Origin: Streptomyces sp. HPF1205
Lineage (GTDB): Bacteria; Actinomycetota; Actinomycetes; Streptomycetales; Streptomycetaceae
Assembly (NCBI RefSeq): GCF_020400825.1
Contig: NZ_JAINVH010000007.1
Location: 1 to 64,000 of the forward strand
Direction: 5' to 3'
Length of the DNA stretch: 64,000 nucleotides
Positions within the stretch are counted from its first letter, which is position 1, and each line of letters opens with the position of its first letter. The translations under genes and the position numbers were made by a program. Below, one piece after another: positions 1-10,320 of the stretch. Below the pieces are notes generated by a model. The model was not told the origin of the DNA, made no database searches, and worked only from the letters and a program-made list of their open reading frames with translations.

Positions 1-369
1 GGTGGTGTTGTCCGAGGAGCGCCGCACCTGGTACAGCGGCCCGTTGTAGGCGGCGTACAGGGCGCGCGTGGTGCTGTGCGCGGCCACGCACGGCGTGCCG
101 CCGGACGCGTAGATGTCGCACGGGCCGGACGTGGCCGCCTGCGCCGTACCGGCCGTGGCCGAAGCCCCGACCAGCGCACCCGCGACAAGGGCCGCCGCCG
201 CCCCCGCCCGGGCCAGCACCTTCAGCGAAGGCCGGCGCGAGCGTACGGGCGTGACGGCACGCGCGCCGTCCGGTGCGGCATCGGACGTACCGCGACGTCT
301 CACCGCCGCGAGCAGTCGTTCGACGCCTCTGCCGACTCCGGGCCGGCGCCTGAGGTCTGTGGTCCGCAT
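1..369 (-). CDS. GH54 alpha-L-arabinofuranosidase B, N-terminal part (runs off the left edge)
   Basis: Secreted hydrolase that would remove arabinofuranosyl side chains from arabinan or arabinoxylan outside the cell. Only the first 123 residues are in the window. Residues 1-43 are an Arg-rich leader. A near-consensus twin-arginine motif SRRPSLK lies at 44-50, followed by a hydrophobic Ala/Val/Leu stretch at 51-70 and a likely cleavage near AQA-A at 76-79. The mature start GPCDIYASGGTPCVAAHST is the start I recall for fungal and actinobacterial GH54 catalytic domains. The ATG at 369 follows a purine-rich stretch. A perfect LacI-type operator lies about 44 bp upstream, suggesting sugar-inducible control. 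The family call is firm for so short a piece; the C-terminal architecture (for example a CBM42) cannot be seen. Confidence 0.8.
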   Translation of the reverse strand, partial: MRTTDLRRRPGVGRGVERLLAAVRRRGTSDAAPDGARAVTPVRSRRPSLKVLARAGAAAALVAGALVGASATAGTAQAATSGPCDIYASGGTPCVAAHSTTRALYAAYNGPLYQVRRSSDNTT

Positions 370-412
370 GTGATCTCCCTACCGTGTGGATGCACCATGA
401 TCGACCGTCATA

Positions 413-424
413 GTTAGCGCTAAC
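413..424. promoter_or_regulatory. LacI-family operator GTTAGCGCTAAC (copy 1)
   Basis: Perfect 12-bp palindrome with a central CG, the hallmark of LacI-family repressor sites. It sits 44 bp upstream of the GH54 start and would overlap its promoter on the minus strand. An identical copy lies at 792-803. No LacI-type regulator is inside the window. Confidence 0.7.
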
Positions 425-791
425 AATCAGTGGACGCTCAAAGCGTCGTTGCGCGATGGGATTTCTGAAAGGTTTCGGGGGGAGACGGTCCTCCCAACGC
501 CGCAGCCGTGTCAAGGGGTGCGACATCCGAATCGGACAGCGGCCCGCCGGTACGCCGCAAATCGGGTACCGCGGCCCGGCGGCGGGAAGGGATACGAGAA
601 GGGGGACGGCAGGGGCGCGGGAGGAGTGCGCGGGGGACCCTCGGCCGACTGCCGCGGCGGCGGGCGGGGTGCGCAACTGCGCCGCGTGCGGCAAGGGTTG
701 ACAGAGCGTGGCCCGTGAGGCACGCTGCCGCCGTTGGCAGTCAGACATCCCATCTTCCCTCAGGGGAAGCGGGTTGCACGGCTCTTGTGTT
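425..791. other. Intergenic stretch between two operator copies
   Basis: No convincing gene on either strand. It is GC-rich, with short open frames of Arg/Gly-rich composition and no ribosome-binding site that I trust. It probably holds the two outward promoters controlled by the flanking operators. Confidence 0.4.
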
Positions 792-803
792 GTTAGCGCT
801 AAC
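792..803. promoter_or_regulatory. LacI-family operator GTTAGCGCTAAC (copy 2)
   Basis: Identical to the copy at 413-424, 379 bp away. It lies 60 bp upstream of a plausible ATG at 864 that has an AGGAG sequence. The two copies could serve divergent promoters or permit looping by a tetrameric repressor. Confidence 0.65.
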
Positions 804-863
804 TACGACAGAGTCGCACATCAGCGCACTTGGCGTCCCTCCCCCCACCGCCAGGAGACCCCG

Positions 864-1109
864 ATGAACAGCAGCTTCTGGTCGACCGCCGGCGTGTCCG
901 CCCAGGCCCCGGCTCCGGCTCCGGTCGGGCGGCCTGCGGTCGGTGTCCCGCCCGCCGCCGCGGCGCCGGCTGCCGCGGCGCCGGCTGCCGCGGCGCCGGC
1001 TGCCGCGCCCGACCGTGCGCGGCAGGCACCCGCGAGGCCGCCCCGCAGGTCCCGCGCGACGCATGCGGTCCCGATCCCGGCCGGCGTGGGACCTTCACCC
1101 CGCACGTGA
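864..1109 (+). CDS. Short Ala/Pro-rich ORF, possible remnant of an operator-controlled gene
   Basis: An 81-residue frame with a good start context: AGGAG at 853-857, six bases before the ATG, and a LacI-type operator 60 bp upstream. The product begins MNSSFWSTAGVSAQAPAPAP and then becomes low-complexity Ala/Pro, encoded partly by three exact 15-bp repeats at 960-1004, with an Arg-rich tail. No fold or family is recognisable. The well-formed regulatory start attached to a featureless body suggests that the original downstream coding sequence was lost and replaced by repetitive DNA. It may not encode a functional protein. Confidence 0.3.
   Translation: MNSSFWSTAGVSAQAPAPAPVGRPAVGVPPAAAAPAAAAPAAAAPAAAPDRARQAPARPPRRSRATHAVPIPAGVGPSPRT
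960..1004 (+). repeat. Three exact tandem copies of a 15-bp GC repeat
   Basis: Unit GCGGCGCCGGCTGCC at 960-974, 975-989 and 990-1004. It encodes Ala-Ala-Pro-Ala-Ala in the overlapping short ORF. A 10-bp direct repeat GCCGATACCT (1132-1141, 1142-1151) lies a little downstream. Confidence 0.9.
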
Positions 1110-1225
1110 CGGCCGGGGCCGGTGGAGACCGGCCGATACCTGCCGATACCTGCCGAACCGCGGCCGGCGACCGGCGTTCGGCGCCGGGTGGCCGCGGCCG
1201 TGGTCAGCCGCAGCCGCACCCGCGG

Positions 1226-3795
<2,570 letters not shown>

Positions 3796-3836
3796 GCAGC
3801 AAGCCTCCTGCGGTGGATCACGGGCGGTGCGCGTCA

Positions 3837-3852
3837 ATACCCCTGGGGGTAT
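3837..3852. promoter_or_regulatory. CsoR-type operator, MMPL promoter (proximal)
   Basis: ATACCCCTGGGGGTAT, a near-perfect 16-bp palindrome 42 bp upstream of the exporter ATG. It is the same class as the sites at 1544-1557 and 3894-3909. Confidence 0.8.
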
Positions 3853-3893
3853 CCATGGAGGCAACCGTAGACGGAGCCGGACCGTAGGCGCAA

Positions 3894-3909
3894 ATACCCG
3901 CGGGGGTAT
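3894..3909. promoter_or_regulatory. CsoR-type operator, MMPL promoter (distal)
   Basis: ATACCCGCGGGGGTAT, 57 bp from the proximal site by start coordinate. It lies in the gap between the exporter and the divergent phosphatase gene, so it could influence both. Confidence 0.75.
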
Positions 3910-4006
3910 ACATGAGGCAGGGGGTCGGCCGGCCGGTGCCACGCCTCCGGGGGGCGCCTTCTTCGCGTAGGCTGGCGGATATGGACATTTCACCCATCGG
4001 GGTCGC

Positions 4007-5596
4007 GTGTCCGCTGTCGGGCGGGCGACGTCCCGCCCCGCTCCGTGTCCCGTTCCGCTGCCGAGGGCGGCGGTAGCGGTGGGTACCGCGTCGACCGCTT
4101 CCCGGGCCGACACCGGCATGCTCCTCACCACGGTCCGCCTGCTGCCGTTCGTGGTGCTGGTGGCGGCCGGGGCGCTGCTGGTGGTGACTCCGCCCGGGGA
4201 TCATTACGGGTTGCTGCTCTCGATCGTGCCGTTCCTGGCCGCGGCGGTGCACGGTGTGTACCTCACGGCGCTGATCGGCGCGCTGACGGTGGCCCTGTAC
4301 GCCGGCGTGGGCCTGTCCCGGCACGACGACGACGTCGACGTGACGCTGGTCAAGCTGGCCTTCCTCACCGCGGCCTCGGCGACGGCCGTGCTGTTCAGCC
4401 AGGCCAGAGCGAGGGAACGGCGGCTGAACAAGGCACAGGACGTCGCCCTCGGGCTCCAGCAGGGCCTGATGCCCGGCTCGCTGAACGGGAACCACGCCGT
4501 GGAGGTGTGCCACCGGTACGCGCCCACCGACAGCGAGGCGGGCGTCGGCGGCGACTGGTGCGACGTGATCCGGCTGTCCGGTGCGCGGGTCGCGCTGGTC
4601 ATGGGCGATGTCGTCGGACACGGTGTCCATGCCGCGGCCACCATGGGGCGGCTGCGCACGGCGGTGCGCACGCTGGCCGATCTCGACCTGCCGCCCGACG
4701 AACTGATGTCCAGGCTGGACGACATGGCCGCGCAGCTCGCCGAGGAGGACGAGACCCGCGACCTGGGCGCGACCTTTCTCTTCGCGGTGTACGACCCGGT
4801 CCTCGGCACGTGCACGCTCGCCAGCGCCGGCCATCCCCCGCCCGCCGTGCTCAGGCCCGGCGCCGTGGCCGAGTACCCGCGGCTCGCGGAGCATCCGCCG
4901 CTCGGCATCGGCGGCACCCCGTTCACCACGACCACACTGGACCTCGCCGAGGGCACCGTGCTCGCCCTGTTCACCGACGGGCTGCTCGACCTGCGCCACC
5001 GTACGACCGACGCGGCCCTCGCGGGCGTGGCGGCGGCGCTCGGGCCCGCCGAACGGCCGCTGGCGGAGATCTGCGACGACGTCTACAGCCTCGCTCCCTC
5101 CGGCAGCGACGACGACGTCACCGTGCTCCTTGTCCGCGTGCGCGCGGTCCAGGCGGATCACGTGGCCGCGTGGGAGTTCCCCGCCGACGAGAGGTCGCCC
5201 GGCGAAGCACGGGCGGCGGCGAGCCGGCAGATGCGGGCCTGGGGACTGTTCGACGAGGTCTTCGCCACCGAGCTGGTGGTCACCGAACTCGTGACCAACG
5301 CCGTCCGCCACGCCTCCCCGCCCATCGTGCTGCGGCTGATCAGGACCGACACGCTCGTCTGCGAGGTCTCCGACGGCAGCGGCACCGCCCCGCACATGCG
5401 CCTGCCGCGCCTCCTGGACGAGGGCGGCCGCGGCCTGTTCATCGTCGGCCGGCTGGCCCGCCGCTGGGGAACCCGCTACTGCGACACCGGAAAGACCATC
5501 TGGGTGGAGCAGGCGCTCCCGGACCCGGCGAAACAGGCGGCCGGCCGCGCCGCCCCGGCCGGCGGCCCGCTTGACGGCCATGCTCTCCCGCCATGA
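4007..5596 (+). CDS. Membrane-anchored PP2C (SpoIIE-type) phosphatase with C-terminal RsbW-like ATPase domain
   Basis: Predicted Ser/Thr phosphatase acting on anti-sigma-antagonist-type partners in partner switching. Residues about 38-125 hold three to four hydrophobic segments. The PP2C/SpoIIE domain follows, with the metal-binding Asp motifs GGDWCDVI and VMGDVVGHG, the GHPPP motif, and a late SDDDVTVLLVRV. From about residue 390 there is an HATPase_c domain of the RsbW class (VVTELVTNAVRHA, then EGGRGLFIVGRL). The combination of phosphatase and kinase-like ATPase is common in Streptomyces. I used the GTG at 4007; a later in-frame ATG at MLLTTVRLLP is also plausible because it begins just before the first membrane segment. 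It is transcribed away from the MMPL exporter. Confidence 0.85.
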   Translation: MSAVGRATSRPAPCPVPLPRAAVAVGTASTASRADTGMLLTTVRLLPFVVLVAAGALLVVTPPGDHYGLLLSIVPFLAAAVHGVYLTALIGALTVALYAGVGLSRHDDDVDVTLVKLAFLTAASATAVLFSQARARERRLNKAQDVALGLQQGLMPGSLNGNHAVEVCHRYAPTDSEAGVGGDWCDVIRLSGARVALVMGDVVGHGVHAAATMGRLRTAVRTLADLDLPPDELMSRLDDMAAQLAEEDETRDLGATFLFAVYDPVLGTCTLASAGHPPPAVLRPGAVAEYPRLAEHPPLGIGGTPFTTTTLDLAEGTVLALFTDGLLDLRHRTTDAALAGVAAALGPAERPLAEICDDVYSLAPSGSDDDVTVLLVRVRAVQADHVAAWEFPADERSPGEARAAASRQMRAWGLFDEVFATELVVTELVTNAVRHASPPIVLRLIRTDTLVCEVSDGSGTAPHMRLPRLLDEGGRGLFIVGRLARRWGTRYCDTGKTIWVEQALPDPAKQAAGRAAPAGGPLDGHALPP

Positions 5597-5814
5597 GCCC
5601 GTGAGCCCGTACGGGTCAGGAAGCCGCCGCCCGCCCCCCGGCCACCCCCGGCATCACGTGATCGGGCCGGACGGACACGCGGGCGGAGCCGCATACAGGT
5701 GGTGAGTGCGCTCAACTGCATTGAGCAGGAAGGGAGTCAGGCGCAACGTACTTGCGCCGGCAAGGCCGACACGCCACCGTTGGTGAGGGGAGCGCGGCAG
5801 GGGGTGGCTGGTCC

Positions 5815-7635
5815 TTGGAGAGGACGTACAGGGCGGGGGACCTCATCGGCGGCCGTTACCGGCTTGTGGAATCCCTCGGGTCCGGTGGCATGGGGGCGGT
5901 GTGGCGAGCGCACCACGAACAGCTCGACATCGACGTCGCGATCAAGCAGCTCGCCATGTCCGGGACGGTCGAGGAGGGTGAACGCCGGCAACGAGTGGAA
6001 CGAGCCCGGCGCGAAGGGCGCACGGTCGCCCGGCTGGAACCCCACCCCCATGTCGTCGGAGTACGCGACCTGATCGAGGAGGACGGTCTCCCCTGGCTGG
6101 TCATGGACCTCGTTCCGGGGTCGTCGCTCAGGGGACTCGTCCGGCGGCAGGGGCCATTGAGCGTCGCCAGGACGGTGGCCATCGCCTGCCAACTTCTCGA
6201 TGCCTTGCGCGCCATCCATCAGCAGGACGTCCTCCACCGCGACATCAAGCCGGACAACGTGCTGATCAAGAAAGGCCGCCAAGGCGATCACGCCGTCCTG
6301 GTGGACTTCGGGATCGCCCTCCACACGAAGGATCAGCGGCTCACGGACACCGGGCTGGTCATCGGCACACCCGAATACCTCGACCCGGAACGGCTCACGG
6401 ACAAGCCCCTCGGTCCCGGCTCCGATCTGTTCAGTCTTGGTGCCACCCTCTACTTCGCGCTGGAGGGGCGTTCTCCGTTCTCGGGGAAGAACCACCCGGC
6501 CATCCTGCATGCCATCCTCTACGAGCGTCCGTTGTCCATGCGGCGTGCCGGGCCGCTCGCACCTCTGATCACCGATCTTCTGCAGCCCGACCTGGCTGAC
6601 AGGCCGAGCGTCGAAGAGGCGCTGCATCGCGCTGACGAACTGCTGCAGATCGCTTCCGCGGCCACGGCCCAGGCTCCGGACGGCGGGGCCGCAGGGAGGC
6701 GTGGTACGCGGAAGGAGGTGCCCCCGCCCCCGACCAGGGTGGACAGGCACGGGGAAGGCGGGACGAACGGCGGCGTCGGCGCGGAGGGGCCCAAGCGGAG
6801 GCAGCCCCGTCCGCTGGTCTTCGACGAGCGAGTGCCGGCGCATCTGCGCCCGGCGCTGGCGGGGTGGCTGAGCCACAGCACTCAGGGAACTCTCCGTACC
6901 CAGGTAGCTGCGAAGGTGCGCTTCACGGCTTACAAAGGCTGGGACGGTTATGTCGATTTCGGCAAGATGAGCGACCGGCAGCTCTGGGAAGCAACCGACT
7001 ACGTTCTGCGGGTGGGGCCGAACTCCTTCTCCTCGCACTCCAACCCCAGGTCGGAACTTCGTGACCTCCTGGCAGTGGCGGAGGCCCCCTATCGAGTGGC
7101 CGGCAACGGAAAGCGTCTCAAACCGGCGGGATCGCCCCGGAATACTACGGGCGCGTCCCTGCTCCGGCATGTCATTTCCGTGGAGAGGCAGGCCGGCTCC
7201 GCAGGCGCCCCCGGCGATCACGACAGCGGCGATCACGACAGCGGCGATTACGAGGAGGCCGGCTTCTTCGCCACCGTTGCCGTCATGACGTTGGCCGCTG
7301 TGGCGGGCCTGGTGGGCGTGGGCGTCGTCCTCACTCCGGTGCTTCTCCCGCTGTTGTTGGGGACCGGGCACGCGGCCCTGGTGTCCGGTGATTCACCCGG
7401 GGTGCGTGTCTGGCCGACCCTCGTGGCGATCGCTCTCGACCTGGGAGGATTGGCCGCCTGGATTTACGTCCTTGACGATCTCTTCCAGGCGGAGGAGCCC
7501 TTCAAGGCCGGAATCACCGTCTTCCTCTTTACCGGCGTGACGGCCTATGCCTGCGGGTCCGCCTTCCATGGAGACCTGTCGTTCATCGACCAGTGGGGGA
7601 AAACGGTCACGGGTTGGCTGTTGCACCGCGGCTGA
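5815..7635 (+). CDS. Membrane Ser/Thr protein kinase (Hanks type) with unusual C-terminal half
   Basis: Eukaryotic-like protein kinase, about 606 residues from a TTG at 5815, which gives the usual N-terminus ERTYRAGDLIGGRYRLVESL. A TTG at 5752 would add 21 residues. Catalytic features are all visible: Gly loop GSGGMG (22-27), Lys44 in VAIK, HRDIKPDN, DFG in VDFGIAL, and GTPEYLDPE. After the kinase domain comes a Pro/Arg-rich linker, then a soluble region of about 110 residues with conserved-looking motifs (AHLRPALAGWL, LWEATDYVL, LRDLLAVAEAPYRV). A short DNA repeat encoding GDHDS follows, and then three membrane segments near the end. There are no PASTA repeats, so this is not PknB. The mid region vaguely resembles AbiJ-type N-terminal domains of abortive-infection proteins; this is a weak impression. 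Confidence 0.85.
   Translation: MERTYRAGDLIGGRYRLVESLGSGGMGAVWRAHHEQLDIDVAIKQLAMSGTVEEGERRQRVERARREGRTVARLEPHPHVVGVRDLIEEDGLPWLVMDLVPGSSLRGLVRRQGPLSVARTVAIACQLLDALRAIHQQDVLHRDIKPDNVLIKKGRQGDHAVLVDFGIALHTKDQRLTDTGLVIGTPEYLDPERLTDKPLGPGSDLFSLGATLYFALEGRSPFSGKNHPAILHAILYERPLSMRRAGPLAPLITDLLQPDLADRPSVEEALHRADELLQIASAATAQAPDGGAAGRRGTRKEVPPPPTRVDRHGEGGTNGGVGAEGPKRRQPRPLVFDERVPAHLRPALAGWLSHSTQGTLRTQVAAKVRFTAYKGWDGYVDFGKMSDRQLWEATDYVLRVGPNSFSSHSNPRSELRDLLAVAEAPYRVAGNGKRLKPAGSPRNTTGASLLRHVISVERQAGSAGAPGDHDSGDHDSGDYEEAGFFATVAVMTLAAVAGLVGVGVVLTPVLLPLLLGTGHAALVSGDSPGVRVWPTLVAIALDLGGLAAWIYVLDDLFQAEEPFKAGITVFLFTGVTAYACGSAFHGDLSFIDQWGKTVTGWLLHRG
7213..7253 (+). repeat. 15-bp tandem repeat inside the kinase gene
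   Basis: Two exact copies of GGCGATCACGACAGC (7213-7227, 7228-7242) plus a partial third. It encodes a GDHDS linker just before the membrane segments; copy-number change stays in frame. Confidence 0.85.
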
Positions 7636-7756
7636 GGACTTCGGCGCCACGGGGTACCCGGAGATCCCGCCCCGCGACCAGGCTTTGCGTCGGCGCTGCA
7701 CCGAACGGACGCAGGGATCATGAACCGTCAGCCCTCCCGACACCACCCTTTGAAGG

Positions 7757-8173
7757 TCAGTAACTCGCCAGCGCCTCGTCCAGATAAGCCTGCACCGCCT
7801 CGAAGAGGCCGTAAGGGACGTACCGCGGGATCTCGGCGCGGGTGCACCAGGCCAGTTCGGCGAGTTCCTCTTCGTCTGCCACGCGGGCGGTTCCGGCCAC
7901 GACGCTGCAGGCGGTGTACGACATCGTGCGGTGCGTCTTCGGGTGGACTCGTGCGCCGAGGAACTTCACCGGGGCGACGGTCAGGCCGGTCTCTTCGTGT
8001 GCCTCACGTACGGCGGCCTGTTCCGGGGACTCGCCGGCCTCGATCTCTCCCGCGGGGAACTGCCAGGACAGCTGGCCTTCCTGCACACGTCGGCGGACCA
8101 TGAGGACGCGGCCTTCGTGGGTGATGATTGCGGCCGAGATACCAGGGCGCTCCTCGGGGGGCTGGTCCGTCAT
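7757..8173 (-). CDS. Nudix hydrolase (MutT-like) with intact Nudix box
   Basis: Predicted pyrophosphohydrolase of 138 residues acting on a nucleoside diphosphate linked to some moiety. It carries a complete Nudix box from GEIEAGE to REAHEETGL, with the expected G-x5-E-x7-RE-x2-EE-x-G spacing, so the metal-binding glutamates are present. The preceding SWQFPAGE is typical of MutT-like members. Its ATG overlaps the stop of the upstream HTH-Nudix gene (ATGA), implying translational coupling. The substrate cannot be told from sequence. It is convergent with the kinase gene. Confidence 0.87.
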   Translation of the reverse strand: MTDQPPEERPGISAAIITHEGRVLMVRRRVQEGQLSWQFPAGEIEAGESPEQAAVREAHEETGLTVAPVKFLGARVHPKTHRTMSYTACSVVAGTARVADEEELAELAWCTRAEIPRYVPYGLFEAVQAYLDEALASY

Positions 8174-8838
8174 GTCTGTTCCTCCAGAGCGGCGAGGATC
8201 GGTGGGAAGATCGTGTCGGCGGGGATGAAGCGGGTCACCGCGTCCCGGCGTGCCCACGCAACGTCGACGTTTTCGACGATGTCGGTATTGGCCGCTTCGC
8301 CGGCCAGGTAGTCGCAGAGGAAGTATTCGCACTGCACGCCCGTGAGGGGGTGGAGGCGGCTGCCGAGAAACCGCCTGATGGCGCAGTGCACGCCGGTCTC
8401 GGCGAGGGTCTCCCGTACGGTGGCTGTCTCCGGTCGCATTCCTGGTTTGATCACACCGGCCGGGAATTGCCAGGTGAGTCCGGAGGCGTCGTTGTCGCGG
8501 CGGCACACCAGAAGGACATCCCCTTGCCGCACGACGACGGCGATGGCGACGCGGAGCGGCTGCGGCTCTCGCGCTCCGGGTGGCAGGCCGGCACCGTGGT
8601 CGTCTTGGCCCCGGGACAACAGTGCGAATCTCGCGCGTACGGCCGGAACCGCTCGCTCGTACGCCTCGTCGAGCAGTTGCTGCATTTCCGCCCGTGGGAT
8701 CACCGTTGGGTCGGCATGCCAGGCGGCAACCGTGCGTAAGGCTATGCCCAAGTGGCCGGCGAAGGCTTCGTTGGTCATGCGCAGAGCCGCCTGGAGGGCG
8801 CAGGCGTTGCGGCCGTTCCAGACCTTGACCACGTCCAT
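8170..8838 (-). CDS. HTH-Nudix fusion, probable ligand-sensing regulator
   Basis: A 222-residue protein. Residues 1-60 contain a helix-turn-helix of XRE flavour (MTNEAFAGHLGIALRTVAAW); from about residue 95 there is a Nudix domain. The Nudix box is degenerate: the Glu of G-x5-E is Met (GVIKPGM) and the first Glu of the EE pair is Ala (RETLAETGV), so catalysis is doubtful. Loss of the catalytic box with a fused DNA-binding domain is how known Nudix regulators such as NrtR work as sensors, though the domain order differs. A strong GGAGG-rich ribosome-binding site precedes the ATG at 8838. Four 11-bp phased repeats upstream are its likely operator. It is coupled to the active Nudix gene downstream. 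Confidence 0.8.
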   Translation of the reverse strand: MDVVKVWNGRNACALQAALRMTNEAFAGHLGIALRTVAAWHADPTVIPRAEMQQLLDEAYERAVPAVRARFALLSRGQDDHGAGLPPGAREPQPLRVAIAVVVRQGDVLLVCRRDNDASGLTWQFPAGVIKPGMRPETATVRETLAETGVHCAIRRFLGSRLHPLTGVQCEYFLCDYLAGEAANTDIVENVDVAWARRDAVTRFIPADTIFPPILAALEEQT

Positions 8839-8881
8839 GTGTACCTCCCCCCTCCCCATGGTCCATGCCGGAAGCGACTGC

Positions 8882-8919
8882 TGCACAGGCGCTGCACAGC
8901 CATTGCACCGCCCATGCAT
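8882..8919 (-). promoter_or_regulatory. Four TGCA-core direct repeats with 11-bp period (putative operator)
   Basis: TGCAC at 8882, 8893 and 8904 and TGCAT at 8915, each exactly 11 bp apart, so all fall on one face of the helix. They lie 44-81 bp upstream of the HTH-Nudix start, where a promoter would be. Two of the units are identical over nine bases (GCTGCACAG at 8880-8888 and 8891-8899). Confidence 0.5.
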
Positions 8920-9275
8920 GGTGCCGGCCGCAATCGGACGGTTGACTTGCAGGCAGGCAGTCCTCTCCCCGTCAACGACTCAACCCCTCGGAAGCGACTA
9001 TGTCCCGTCGAAGACCTCCTGACGTCCTGTCGAAGTTCTCGAAGAAGATTCCGACTGCCGGGAAGACGACGCCACCGCCATCGCAAGAGCATGCGAGGCA
9101 CGCATCCCGTCGCGGGACGCCGACGGAGACGGGGACTGCCTGACACCGCTGGTTCGCCGGTCCGGTTCCTGACGGCAGTCGGGCGGCAGCGCTCGGCCTG
9201 GGCGCAGGTAATCTCGGGCGAAATGACGCGCTGAATGGTCGTCATATTGCTTGGCGGAAAGCTGAAAGGGAATCG
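8920..9275. other. Intergenic stretch between HTH-Nudix and NDK-like genes
   Basis: No supportable gene. It must hold the promoter of the NDK-like gene; just before that start there is AAAGGGAATCG, a good ribosome-binding site. Otherwise nothing specific is seen. Confidence 0.4.
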
Positions 9276-9785
9276 ATGGCCCAGGAGCAGGAACAGACGG
9301 CGGAGCGCACCCTGGTGCTCCTCAAGCCCGACGCGGTCGTCCGCGGCTTCGCCGGCAAGATCATCGCTCGCTTCGAGGACGCGGCGCTGAAGATCGTCGG
9401 CATCAAGATGAAGCGGATGGACGCCGACTTCACCCGGCGCCACTACTTCGACCTGGAGGAACGCCTCGGCACCGAGGTCTACGACCTCACGGCCGCGTTC
9501 ATGCAGCAGGGCCCGGTCATCGCTCTGGTGCTGGAGGGCTTCGACGCGGTGGCGACGGTGCGCAAGATCGTGGGGAGCACGTACCCCAACGAGGCACCGG
9601 CCGGCACGGTACGAGGGGACCTTTCGCACTACAGCAAGGGCGCGAGCGTCGCCTCGGGCAAGGCCGTGGCCAACCTGGTGCACGCCTCCGGGAACCGGGA
9701 GGAGGCGGCTCAGGAGGTCGAGCTCTGGTTCGACAAGGACGAGCTCCACGACTACCGCACGCTGGCGGAGATCTTCACCTACTGA
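9276..9785 (+). CDS. Nucleoside diphosphate kinase-like protein, long form
   Basis: Related to NDK, which transfers the gamma-phosphate of ATP to NDPs through a phosphohistidine. It is 169 residues against about 137 for the usual bacterial enzyme. Visible active-site landmarks are LLKPDAVVRG, the GTVRGDL arginine, and ANLVHASGNREEA carrying the phosphorylated His. Extra length is in a 12-residue N-terminal extension and an insertion of about ten residues between RGDL and the catalytic His (SHYSKGASVASGKAV). These differences and its neighbours suggest a specialised paralog and not the housekeeping ndk, which is expected elsewhere. It begins a same-strand run that continues to 13937. Confidence 0.85.
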   Translation: MAQEQEQTAERTLVLLKPDAVVRGFAGKIIARFEDAALKIVGIKMKRMDADFTRRHYFDLEERLGTEVYDLTAAFMQQGPVIALVLEGFDAVATVRKIVGSTYPNEAPAGTVRGDLSHYSKGASVASGKAVANLVHASGNREEAAQEVELWFDKDELHDYRTLAEIFTY

Positions 9786-9858
9786 GCGGTCCGACGTCAC
9801 CGATGAGACCTCGGTGCGTTGAGCAGCACAGGAGCACCACAGCACGAGAGAGGACGTC

Positions 9859-10158
9859 ATGACCGATGAGACCCGCGCCCCTTCGGTGGGCGAACTGGAG
9901 GCCGACTTCCAGCGGGAATTAGCCGCGGACCGCTGGGCCGCGGCTGAGACGGCCTACGCCCTCGCGGTACGCAACCGGGACGCCGGCGACTGGCGGCAAT
10001 CCCGTGAGTGGGTCGAGCAATGCCTTCGCCTCCTGGAGGGCTTCCCGAGCGACACCGAGGAGCAGGTGGCCACCAGGCGGGTTTCCGTCGGCGGGGTCCT
10101 GCTTCCGAACTACCTGCATGAGGGCGTCGTCCGGGACCGCTTCGGCCGGCTCGCCTGA
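9859..10158 (+). CDS. Small helical protein of unknown function
   Basis: 99 residues, ATG at 9859 preceded by AGAGAGGACGTC with a fair ribosome-binding site. It is mostly amphipathic helix (ELEADFQRELAADRW, then AYALAVRNRDAGDWRQSREW) with spacing reminiscent of a TPR-like helix pair, followed by a polar C-terminus. I recognise no family. Its place 73 bp after the NDK-like gene and before the CYTH gene suggests an accessory or partner role. Confidence 0.55.
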   Translation: MTDETRAPSVGELEADFQRELAADRWAAAETAYALAVRNRDAGDWRQSREWVEQCLRLLEGFPSDTEEQVATRRVSVGGVLLPNYLHEGVVRDRFGRLA

Positions 10159-10320
10159 CCCTCCGCGTCCGGTACGGACGATGGTGCCGGCGGTGCGGCC
10201 GGCCCAGCCCGCGACCGCACCGCCGAGCATGAACACCACCCGACACCCGTTCTGAGCAACCGAGGCACCCCAGCGTCATGTGCCTCGGCCGGCAGAGCCA
10301 TGCCTGGAAGGGCTGAACTG

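Noticed and set aside
1132..1151. Direct repeat GCCGATACCT as an operator
   Set aside because: Two contiguous copies only, lying after the stub ORF and not near a promoter of a convincing gene.
8920..9275. A possible tRNA or attachment site in the gap before the NDK-like gene
   Set aside because: No cloverleaf or T-arm consensus could be found, and there is no integrase gene nearby.
9857..10279. Minus-strand frame opposite the small helical protein gene
   Set aside because: Arg/Gly/Pro-rich product without a ribosome-binding site; the plus-strand gene has a better start and composition.
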